From the NCBI GenBank assembly GCA_913044145.1, contig CAJWOD010000096.1, forward strand, positions 1 through 5,756: DNA of 5,756 bases, written 5' to 3'. The notes beneath the pieces are model-generated. The model had not been told where the DNA came from. It was given only the letters and a program-made list of their open reading frames with translations, and searched no databases. Source of the DNA: an uncultured Nitrospina sp. GTDB taxonomy: Bacteria > Nitrospinota > Nitrospinia > Nitrospinales > VA-1. Position 1 is the first letter of the stretch, and each line of letters starts with the position of its first letter. Made by a program: the position numbers and the translations under genes. Shown one piece after another: positions 1 to 5,700 of the stretch.

Positions 1-1099
1 CAACGACTTGGCTGTATTGTTGCAACCATTGAATATGACGATACTCAATGAATCCATTGGATATATAACCCAGACCCACACCAATCACGAAGACAATAAC
101 AAAAAGTTTTATGGCCAGAAAAACCGAAAACGTGCGTGCAATAATCATCGCGGAGTAGATGCTGAAAGTCCCCAGAGTGAACAACATTGTACTGACGAAA
201 GCTGGTGCCAAACCCGACATCATCAATGTTTGTGCCAACATTAAATCGAAAGCTATTGGTAATGGCATGAACGTTCCCATGAAAGAGATCAAACTCAAGT
301 TAGCTAAATTGATGGGTACACCAATTAACTTGTCGAAACTCCATGCATGGCTTGCTACGGCTCCTAAGACCCCGGCTAAGAGCATGAGGGGAGTGGTTCT
401 AATAAAAATGTATTGAAGTCCTTTTAGATAATCAACAGTAACGCCTTGCAAGGCTTCTGGCCAGGACTCGCTGGAAATATCGTAAGACGTGTCGACCTCG
501 CAAACAGAATTTTCTTGAGGGAGCCTTCTTTTGTCAGATATCAGGGGTACAATAAGAAGAATCAGCACGAAGGTTGCTAGCAGTTTTAACAAAGCCATAT
601 AAAAAGGGAAAATGGAAAAAAGCATGGTCAATACGATGATGTTTAATGTGGGCGAGCTGAACATAACTGCCAATGCCATTTCCATTTTGCTGCCGGCTTC
701 ATACATTCCTTTGGCTATTGGTGCTACGCAGTTGACGCAAACACCAAGTGGTGTGCCGACAAACATTCCCATAAAGCTGTTTCGAAAGCGTTTATCGGAG
801 GGTTGTCTTGGGGTATATTTTAGTAGAGTGAAAAACCCTGCAGCAATTACCAGCCCAAATGCCATGCCGCGCCAATTCGTTTGGTACCAGTTCAAGGTGG
901 TGGTTATTACGCGTGTAAGAAAGTCAGCATTTCGCGATACATGGAAATGGGCTTCGTTGGTGAGAGGATCTTCAAAAGCTTCAGTTCCAGAAAGGGCAGC
1001 CTTAGTATCCAAAGCGGGGTAACGGGAGACCAGCCAGAAACTGCAGGCAACGCAAACAAGAAAAATAATAAGGATTGTAAATCTTCGATTACCAGACAT
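1..1099 (-). CDS. ArsP/DUF318-type membrane permease, 3' end outside the window
   Basis: An open minus-strand frame reads 366 codons from ATG at 1099 to the window edge with no stop. The product is a polytopic inner-membrane protein. A hydrophobic N-terminal segment (about 7-25) is followed by a polar, probably periplasmic stretch (28-75) and further membrane segments near 78-95, 141-158, 163-187, 230-250, 262-283, 300-321 and 327-346. The diagnostic region is 111-155, with GTPLGV, CVNC (121-124), APIAKG and the SSPTLNI block. This fits the predicted permease family Pfam ArsP_1 (DUF318), whose characterised members export organoarsenicals; most members have no known substrate. A second, related half-repeat lies at 271-320 (MGTFMPLPIAF onward), as expected for the family's internal duplication. 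The start is the first ATG after an in-frame TAG; no Shine-Dalgarno site is visible. No arsR or other ars gene is nearby, so arsenic transport is not supported by context. The family is fairly sure; the substrate is unknown. Confidence 0.8.
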   Translation of the reverse strand, partial: MSGNRRFTILIIFLVCVACSFWLVSRYPALDTKAALSGTEAFEDPLTNEAHFHVSRNADFLTRVITTTLNWYQTNWRGMAFGLVIAAGFFTLLKYTPRQPSDKRFRNSFMGMFVGTPLGVCVNCVAPIAKGMYEAGSKMEMALAVMFSSPTLNIIVLTMLFSIFPFYMALLKLLATFVLILLIVPLISDKRRLPQENSVCEVDTSYDISSESWPEALQGVTVDYLKGLQYIFIRTTPLMLLAGVLGAVASHAWSFDKLIGVPINLANLSLISFMGTFMPLPIAFDLMLAQTLMMSGLAPAFVSTMLFTLGTFSIYSAMIIARTFSVFLAIKLFVIVFVIGVGLGYISNGFIEYRHIQWLQQYSQVV

Positions 1100-1125
1100 T
1101 GTATTTATTTTGGGAAAACGAAATG

Positions 1126-1131
1126 ACTATA
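1126..1131 (-). promoter_or_regulatory. Possible -10 box for the permease gene
   Basis: On the minus strand this reads TATAGT (5 of 6 matches to TATAAT), about 26 bases before the permease ATG. The hexamer 17 bp upstream is TTTTAA, a poor -35. The surroundings are AT-rich, so chance matches are common. This is a weak candidate only. Confidence 0.25.
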
Positions 1132-1184
1132 ACGTTTATATTTTTACCTTAAAATAGGCTAGAAGGGGAAACCAATTTTTGCTC

Positions 1185-1196
1185 CTTGTCTACAAG
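1185..1196. repeat. Small palindrome in the permease/glnS divergent spacer
   Basis: CTTGT-CT-ACAAG, a 5+2+5 inverted repeat between the two divergent genes. It sits about 60 bp upstream of the glnS promoter and about 55 bp upstream of the possible permease -10. It could be a regulator site, but it is short and matches no operator I recognise. Confidence 0.25.
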
Positions 1197-1242
1197 AACA
1201 CCTATTGGTAGAATCCGTTCTGATTGAAAAACCTTTTTAACA

Positions 1243-1270
1243 GGTTTTCCAGTTATATTCTGGTTATAAT
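1243..1270 (+). promoter_or_regulatory. glnS promoter, perfect TATAAT
   Basis: A perfect -10 hexamer TATAAT lies at 1265-1270. The -35 region is poor: GGTTTT at 1243-1248 with a 16-bp spacer. Transcription would begin near 1277 and give a leader of about 40 nt before the TTG at 1317. The -35 segment is also the right arm of an inverted repeat (AAAACC 1228-1233, GGTTTT 1243-1248), so a regulator could act here. The promoter lies inside the in-frame upstream extension of the glnS frame, which argues that the extension is not translated. Confidence 0.55.
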
Positions 1271-1304
1271 AGCTTCGTTTGTTGCCCGCCAAAGAGCAAG
1301 AAAG

Positions 1305-1309
1305 AGGAG
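1305..1309 (+). promoter_or_regulatory. Ribosome binding site deciding the glnS start
   Basis: AGGAG sits in a purine-rich run with 7 nt before the TTG at 1317. The earlier in-frame TTG at 1224 has no comparable site. This placement sets the glnS start and gives a protein that begins as known GlnRS proteins do. Confidence 0.75.
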
Positions 1310-1316
1310 AGAAAAC

Positions 1317-2984
1317 TTGTCAGAAGTCGAAACCCCTTCCAATTTTATTCAGAATAAAATTGATCAAGAATTAAAGTCCGCGAAGTTTACCGTTCATACG
1401 CGTTTTCCTCCAGAGCCTAATGGGCATCTGCATATTGGGCACGCGAAATCTATTTGTCTTAATTTTGGACTGGCGAATCAATTTTCAGGAATATGTAATT
1501 TGAGGTTTGATGACACCAACCCAAACAAAGAAGACATGAAATATGTCAAAGCCATTCAGGAAGATATTAAATGGCTTGGATTCGACTGGGGTAATCAGAT
1601 TTTTTACGCCTCTGACTACTTCAATCAGCTATTTGAATTTGCAATTCAGTTGATCAACAAGGGCAAGGCTTATGTTGATGACTTGACCCCAGAACAAATA
1701 AGGGAATACCGTGGAACACTTTCAGAGCCAGGAGAAAATAGCCCTTATCGAGATCGAACCGTTGAAGAGAATTTAGTATTATTCCAAAAAATGAAGGCGG
1801 GGGAGTTTGCAGAAGGGAAAAAAGTTCTGCGCGCCAAAATTGATATGAGTTTGGGTAATTTGAATATGCGCGACCCCGTGCTTTATCGAATTTTGAAAGC
1901 AACACATCATAGAACAGGAAATAAGTGGTGCATTTACCCGATGTATGATTTTACTCATGGGCAATCGGATTCGATTGAAAAGATAACTCACTCCCTCTGC
2001 ACTCTAGAATTTGAAGACCATCGGCCTCTATATAACTGGTTTCTGGATGAACTGGAGATTTACCATCCTCAGCAAATCGAATTTGCCCGCTTGAGTCTCA
2101 ACTACACAATCCTAAGTAAAAGGAAACTCTTGCAACTCGTTGAAGAGGGTCATGTTGGTGATTGGGACGATCCGCGTATGCCTACCCTTTCGGGAATGCG
2201 TAGACGAGGCTACCCTCCAGAAGCAATACGAGAATTTTGTGAGCGCATTGGAATTTCAAAAAGTAATAGCACAGTTGATTTTGCTTTGCTGGAGCATTGC
2301 GTCCGGGAAAATCTCAACCAAACTGCTACCCGGGTAATGGCTGTTTTACGCCCATTAAAAGTTGTTTTGATGAATTATCCAGAAGGTCAAGTTGAAGAGA
2401 TGGATGCTGTGAACAATCCTGAAGACCCAGATGCCGGAACCCGCAAGATGCCTTTTTCTCGGATTGTTTATATTGAGCAAGAAGATTTTATGGAGGACCC
2501 TCCTAAAAAATTTTTTCGGCTTGGTCCTGGTCGTGAAGTTCGCCTCAAACATGCGTATGTAATAAAATGTGAAGAGGTGATCAAAAATGAGTTGGGAGAG
2601 ATCGTTGAATTACGCTGTACTTACGATCCAGAAACACGTAGTGGCTCGACTCAAGATGGACGTAAAGTGAAAGGTACCCTGCATTGGATCTCGGCGGATC
2701 ATGCACATAAAGCCGAGGTGAGGTTGTATAGCCACCTCTTCAAACATGCAAATCCGGGGGATGAAAAGGAATGCCCTGATCTAAAAGCAACTTTGAATCC
2801 GGACTCTCTGGAAATAATTGAAGAGGCACTTTTGGAACCGTCATTGAAAAATGCAAAAGGCAGTTATCAATTTTTAAGGCTGGGTTATTTTTGTGTGGAC
2901 AGTCAAAAATCTTCTTACGGTTCACAAGTATTTAACAGGATCGTAACCCTCCGAGATACCTGGGCAAAAATTATAAAGAAATGA
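1317..2984 (+). CDS. glnS: Glutaminyl-tRNA synthetase (GlnRS)
   Basis: Cytoplasmic class I aminoacyl-tRNA synthetase that charges tRNA-Gln with glutamine using ATP. From the TTG at 1317 it is 555 residues, almost exactly the length of the E. coli enzyme (554), and it aligns with it end to end from the first residues (MSEVETPSNFI against the E. coli MSEAEARPTNFI). Visible signatures: RFPPEPNG followed by HIGH at 39-42; the FDDTNP segment of the catalytic Rossmann fold; YDFTHGQSDSIE in the acceptor-binding region; the KMSKS-loop variant ILSKR at 265-269; then WDDPRMPTLSGMRRRGY; the two C-terminal anticodon-binding beta-barrels; and the ending VTLRDTWAK. These separate it from GluRS. Leucine replaces the methionine of the usual MSK loop, a mild variation. 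The frame stays open 31 codons upstream to a TTG at 1224, but that part contains the promoter and lacks a ribosome binding site. It appears to be transcribed alone. Having GlnRS implies direct Gln-tRNA charging; whether GatCAB is also present cannot be seen. Confidence 0.97.
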   Translation: MSEVETPSNFIQNKIDQELKSAKFTVHTRFPPEPNGHLHIGHAKSICLNFGLANQFSGICNLRFDDTNPNKEDMKYVKAIQEDIKWLGFDWGNQIFYASDYFNQLFEFAIQLINKGKAYVDDLTPEQIREYRGTLSEPGENSPYRDRTVEENLVLFQKMKAGEFAEGKKVLRAKIDMSLGNLNMRDPVLYRILKATHHRTGNKWCIYPMYDFTHGQSDSIEKITHSLCTLEFEDHRPLYNWFLDELEIYHPQQIEFARLSLNYTILSKRKLLQLVEEGHVGDWDDPRMPTLSGMRRRGYPPEAIREFCERIGISKSNSTVDFALLEHCVRENLNQTATRVMAVLRPLKVVLMNYPEGQVEEMDAVNNPEDPDAGTRKMPFSRIVYIEQEDFMEDPPKKFFRLGPGREVRLKHAYVIKCEEVIKNELGEIVELRCTYDPETRSGSTQDGRKVKGTLHWISADHAHKAEVRLYSHLFKHANPGDEKECPDLKATLNPDSLEIIEEALLEPSLKNAKGSYQFLRLGYFCVDSQKSSYGSQVFNRIVTLRDTWAKIIKK

Positions 2985-3315
2985 GTCTGCCAATAAGAGA
3001 AGACCTTGATTTAGTGTTCCTTTTTGTTCCAATATCGTTGCTAAACTTTTATGTGCTACTTCTGAGATTACCTAGATAAAAAAACTAATTTCATACACAC
3101 CTTTTATTACAGATCCCTTATTGTCCTGCATAGCCGTCTTAAAACGTTTTTATTAAGGAATTAAAGTCCATAAACTACCACGTTTTGGTCAATAGTTTAT
3201 TGCTTTTCAAATCTTTATCGTTATTAGAATATTTGTTCTATGATTTTCGAGAAAAATTTATTTCTGAGATTTTTTAAGTGGTGATGAAGTATGGAGTTAA
3301 AATTAGTCATTTGTT
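2985..3315. other. Gene-free AT-rich spacer between glnS and dnaN
   Basis: The full gap between the two genes is 393 bp, and its last part holds the dnaN promoter and leader. No convincing gene is present on either strand: the longest candidate near dnaN (ATG at 3291, 16 codons) has no ribosome binding site. There is a palindrome AAAACGTTTT (3141-3150) and a 5-bp stem CAATA/TATTG (3190-3202), neither followed by a proper T-tract. No strong GC-rich terminator for glnS is visible. The gap does not look like a replication origin: I find no cluster of TTATCCACA-like DnaA boxes. Confidence 0.6.
3225..3275 (+). repeat. Two tandem AT-only stem-loops ending in a T-run
   Basis: TAGAA-TATTTG-TTCTA (3225-3240) and AGAAA-AATTTA-TTTCT (3250-3265) are two 5-bp stems with 6-nt loops, each followed by a T-rich stretch; the second is followed by six T at 3270-3275. 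The two units also resemble each other as imperfect direct repeats. They could be a weak terminator protecting the dnaN promoter from upstream reading, or an accident of AT-rich sequence. Confidence 0.25.
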
Positions 3316-3344
3316 TTGACAGGTTTTTGCAATTGTGTTAAAAA
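3316..3344 (+). promoter_or_regulatory. dnaN promoter
   Basis: A perfect -35 TTGACA (3316-3321), a 17-bp spacer, and a -10 TAAAAA (3339-3344) preceded by the extended -10 dinucleotide TG (3336-3337). Transcription would start near 3351, about 27 nt before the dnaN ATG. It is the best sigma-70-type promoter in the window and means dnaN can be expressed independently of any upstream gene. Confidence 0.65.
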
Positions 3345-3367
3345 TCCTCAAGTCTTATGTTGTAAAT

Positions 3368-3373
3368 AAGGAG
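3368..3373 (+). promoter_or_regulatory. dnaN ribosome binding site
   Basis: AAGGAG with a 4-nt spacer to the ATG at 3378. The spacing is slightly tight, but the core is strong. It supports the chosen start. Confidence 0.8.
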
Positions 3374-3377
3374 ATAC

Positions 3378-4487
3378 ATGGAAGTTAGAGTGAGCCGCGA
3401 TGTGTTCTTGAAGGCCGTCCAAAAAGTTCAGGGAATAGTCGAACCAAAAGGAGCAATGCCTATTCTCTCCCACCTACACCTTTCAGCAGTTGAAAAAGAT
3501 AGTATTTTTATCCGTGCTACGGATTTAGAGATAGGAACATTGGGAAGCTACCCTGCCAACGTCACAGCTGAAGGTGCGGTGGTCTTAAATGCTCGGAAAT
3601 TGTTTGATATTATTCGGGAGTTACCGAATGAAGAAATCTATATTAAAAAAGAAGAAAATAATTGGATCACATTGAAATGTGGGAAATCTAAGTTCCGTCT
3701 CCCTGGCTTACCGCCTCAGGATTATCCTCCAATGCCAGAATACAGTGATAAAGTTGTTATAGAATTTGATAGTAATATTCTAAAAGAAATGATCCGAAAA
3801 ACTTTTTTCTCTGTATCACCTGACGAATCAAGGCAGGCATTGAATGGTTTGTTGTTGGAAACTGAAGGAAGTAACGCAACCCTTGTGGGTACAGACGGTC
3901 ATAGATTAGCTTTGATTAGTCGCCCTGTTAATTCCCGCAATAATGACAAGAAAAAATTAAATTTTTTACTTCCCAAAAAAGCTTTATCTGAGCTTTTAAA
4001 GCTAATGGAAGATGGTAATGATAAGTTTGGATTCTCTTCTCATGAAAATCATCTAGCTTTTATCCATGGGAAACAGGTAATTGTTTCTAGAAAAGTTGAT
4101 GGGAAGTTCCCCAACTATCGCCAGGTAATCCCCACTGACAATCCGTTAAAGGCCCAAGCTAATCGCGAAGATTTGACCAGCGCTTTAAAAAGAGTCGCAC
4201 TTTTAGCTGATGAAAAATCAAAGATGGTTAGATTTGAGATGCAAAAAGGAACCCTCACTTTGACTTCAGACAATACTGATCTAGGTGCTGCAGTAGAAGA
4301 AGTGGCGATTGAATACGATGGCGATGAGGTATCGATTGGTTTGAATGCTAAATATGTTCTCGACATATTGAATGTTATGGACGTTGAAATAGTGACCCTC
4401 AACTTGAAAGATCAAAATCATTCCTGCCTGTTTACTTCAGATAGCGATGACCAATATAAAAGCATTGTAATGCCAATGCGTTTATAG
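3378..4487 (+). CDS. dnaN: DNA polymerase III beta subunit (sliding clamp)
   Basis: The ring-shaped processivity clamp: two subunits encircle DNA and tether polymerase III and repair partners. It has 369 residues (E. coli 366), with three clamp domains at roughly 1-123, 130-250 and 255-369. Signatures: MPILSHL at 27-33; FRLPGLPPQDYPPMP closing domain 1; TDGHRLA at 172-178 with Thr172 and Leu177 of the partner-binding pocket; the VDGKFPNYRQVIP segment, where Pro245 corresponds to the conserved pocket proline; NAKYVLDILN in domain 3; and the C-terminal VMPMRL, which forms the rest of the pocket that binds clamp-binding peptides. All features of a functional clamp are present, with no truncation. 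It starts with a strong ribosome binding site and its own promoter. Unlike the common dnaA-dnaN-recF-gyrB order, here glnS is upstream and a convergent radical SAM gene is downstream, so regulation by DnaA through a shared operon is not evident. Confidence 0.97.
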   Translation: MEVRVSRDVFLKAVQKVQGIVEPKGAMPILSHLHLSAVEKDSIFIRATDLEIGTLGSYPANVTAEGAVVLNARKLFDIIRELPNEEIYIKKEENNWITLKCGKSKFRLPGLPPQDYPPMPEYSDKVVIEFDSNILKEMIRKTFFSVSPDESRQALNGLLLETEGSNATLVGTDGHRLALISRPVNSRNNDKKKLNFLLPKKALSELLKLMEDGNDKFGFSSHENHLAFIHGKQVIVSRKVDGKFPNYRQVIPTDNPLKAQANREDLTSALKRVALLADEKSKMVRFEMQKGTLTLTSDNTDLGAAVEEVAIEYDGDEVSIGLNAKYVLDILNVMDVEIVTLNLKDQNHSCLFTSDSDDQYKSIVMPMRL

Positions 4488-4515
4488 ATTTCCTTTTAAA
4501 GATCAAAAAATCTAT
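4484..4515. terminator. Possible weak bidirectional terminator between convergent genes
   Basis: ATAGATTT (4484-4491) and AAATCTAT (4508-4515) form a perfect 8-bp inverted repeat with a 16-nt loop. It overlaps the dnaN stop codon and the last codons of the radical SAM gene. The stem is AT-rich and has no T-tract on the plus strand, so intrinsic termination would be weak. Its position exactly at the convergent junction is what makes it worth listing. Confidence 0.3.
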
Positions 4516-5623
4516 CTAGTTTCTCATCGTTACGAGGACTCTTTCCGGTAACGCCTTCCCAAATTTCTTTTGTTTCCATACAAAGATAAATGTTCAGTTC
4601 CTTTGACTTTTCCTGCAAAAACCCTCGAATGGTTTCGTATGCATTATTTCTTAACGGGCGTAAGTAACGAAATTTTCCATCTTTGCCCGGTAAATGCTCT
4701 CCGGTGAATAATAGGGTCTCGGGGTGCCGTGACTTAATAATGGGTTTTAGCGATGATTGATAACGAAAACTTCCCAAACTTACCCATTCTATTTTTGAGG
4801 CAGAAATAAAATCAAATAGCGTTTCTATCAACTCCCTATATAATTTTTCCCAACCAGGGCTGAGTATTATTGGATCAAGATGAAAACCGACTCGGTAACC
4901 TTTTTTTACACAGAGGCTAGCGGCATATAGACGATTCTCCAAACTTGGTGTTCCCTTTTCTTCGAGATCTATGACCTGTTGCGGATTTATCGACCAAGAG
5001 ACGATGACATTAGTCGGATCCGGTTGGTCTAGTAAATTTTCAATCCGATCCGATTTAGTTTTTAATTCCAATAATGCATTTTCCTGCCTATTGAAAAATG
5101 GAATCAGTAGTTGTGAATAGGGTATAAGCGCATCAAGCGCGAGGCTGTCAGTAATCTCCCCGGTTCCCACGCGAAAGGTACGGTCAGGGAATTGCGTAAA
5201 AACATTCTCGAGTTCTAGAAAAAGATCTTCTACATTTACATAAGCCACTTGCAAAGGATTATTATTTAAAAAATCCTGTAGAAAACAATAGGAGCAATCG
5301 TAAATACAGTTTTTTGATAAGTTGACGATATAATAATTACAACACACCATACCCGGACTTGCACCTGGGCATTTCTTTAAAAAAGATCCATTGAAGCGAG
5401 ATAGAACTAGATTTTTTTTGCCCTCTCCAAAAACATCAGATCGGGAAACTTTGAATTCTTTTTCCAGTTGTCCTATATCTTTAATTTCATAAACCGGTAC
5501 ATGGCTAAGCCTAGATAATATTTCTTCGGTAAATGAGTAGGCTTTGGAATTGTGTTCTACAAAGACAGCGTCCGGTTGATAAACAGCTGTTAAAGCATCA
5601 TAACCTATTGTTTTATTATGCAT
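4496..5623 (-). CDS. Radical SAM protein of the spore photoproduct lyase family
   Basis: A 375-residue, apparently soluble protein. The radical SAM motif CxxxCxxC is at 106-113 (CIYDCSYC), followed by FLQ, expected to bind a [4Fe-4S] cluster and S-adenosylmethionine. The following YVNVEDL, then WSINPQQVI (210-218), GTPSLENRL, KGYRVGFHLDPI (241-252) and GWEKLYREL match spore photoproduct lyase SplB along most of its length. That enzyme repairs the UV thymine dimer of spores. Differences matter: where SplB has its catalytic cysteine (FEASCTSD, Cys141 in Bacillus subtilis) this protein reads FRVGTGEITDS, with Thr154 at the aligned place. It also has extra cysteines at 85, 94 and 95 just before the cluster motif and an extended C terminus with LCMETKEIW. 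It therefore fits the non-spore branch of the family, whose substrate I do not know. The start at 5623 is the only ATG after an in-frame stop; no Shine-Dalgarno site is present. The superfamily is sure; the reaction is not. Confidence 0.88.
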   Translation of the reverse strand: MHNKTIGYDALTAVYQPDAVFVEHNSKAYSFTEEILSRLSHVPVYEIKDIGQLEKEFKVSRSDVFGEGKKNLVLSRFNGSFLKKCPGASPGMVCCNYYIVNLSKNCIYDCSYCFLQDFLNNNPLQVAYVNVEDLFLELENVFTQFPDRTFRVGTGEITDSLALDALIPYSQLLIPFFNRQENALLELKTKSDRIENLLDQPDPTNVIVSWSINPQQVIDLEEKGTPSLENRLYAASLCVKKGYRVGFHLDPIILSPGWEKLYRELIETLFDFISASKIEWVSLGSFRYQSSLKPIIKSRHPETLLFTGEHLPGKDGKFRYLRPLRNNAYETIRGFLQEKSKELNIYLCMETKEIWEGVTGKSPRNDEKLDRFFDL

Positions 5624-5636
5624 TGTTTTATATAAT
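5608..5636 (+). promoter_or_regulatory. Promoter for the rightmost plus-strand gene
   Basis: TTGTTT (5608-5613, 3 of 6 matches to TTGACA), exactly 17 bp, then a perfect TATAAT (5631-5636). Transcription would start near 5643, leaving a leader of about 58 nt before the ATG at 5701. The -35 lies inside the first codons of the divergent radical SAM gene. Confidence 0.5.
5629..5634 (-). promoter_or_regulatory. Possible -10 for the radical SAM gene, would give a leaderless mRNA
   Basis: On the minus strand this reads TATATA (5 of 6), only a few bases before the ATG at 5623, so transcription would begin at or next to the start codon. The -35 candidate 17 bp upstream (TCGAAG) is weak. It overlaps the plus-strand TATAAT, making a shared two-way -10 region. 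This is inference from sequence only. Confidence 0.3.
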
Positions 5637-5658
5637 GGGCGCGTTTAGGTGCTTCGAA

Positions 5659-5669
5659 TGGTTGAACCA
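5659..5669. repeat. Palindrome in the leader of the rightmost gene
   Basis: TGGTT-G-AACCA, an 11-bp inverted repeat with a single central base. It lies just after the expected transcription start of the plus-strand gene and upstream of the minus-strand radical SAM promoter, where a repressor could control either one. It matches no operator I can name. Confidence 0.3.
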
Positions 5670-5687
5670 CTCACTTTACCACTTTAA

Positions 5688-5694
5688 AGAAGGA
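5688..5694 (+). promoter_or_regulatory. Ribosome binding site of the rightmost gene
   Basis: AGAAGGA with 6 nt before the ATG at 5701. The good site and spacing are the main support that a gene starts there. Confidence 0.6.
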
Positions 5695-5700
5695 AATAAA

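Noticed and set aside
8..1126. Several plus-strand open frames of 78-136 codons in this region
   Set aside because: They overlap the continuous minus-strand permease frame, which has clear membrane segments and family motifs; the plus-strand products resemble nothing and overlap each other.
1224..1316. N-terminal extension of GlnRS by 31 residues from TTG at 1224, containing a hydrophobic stretch (YILVIIASFVA) and a basic run that resembles a membrane anchor
   Set aside because: The extension contains the perfect TATAAT box, has no ribosome binding site at its start, and the TTG at 1317 has a strong one and matches the usual GlnRS N terminus and length.
3141..3150. AAAACGTTTT palindrome as a glnS terminator
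   Set aside because: A perfect palindrome without a loop or a downstream T-tract cannot form a standard intrinsic terminator hairpin.
3291..3341. Short frame of 16 codons before dnaN (MELKLVICF start)
   Set aside because: It has no ribosome binding site, runs through the dnaN -35 and into the -10 and is too short to judge; probably chance.
2985..3377. Possible replication origin next to dnaN
   Set aside because: Only isolated poor matches to the DnaA box were found (for example TCATACACA, two mismatches to TTATCCACA), with no cluster, and dnaA is not adjacent.
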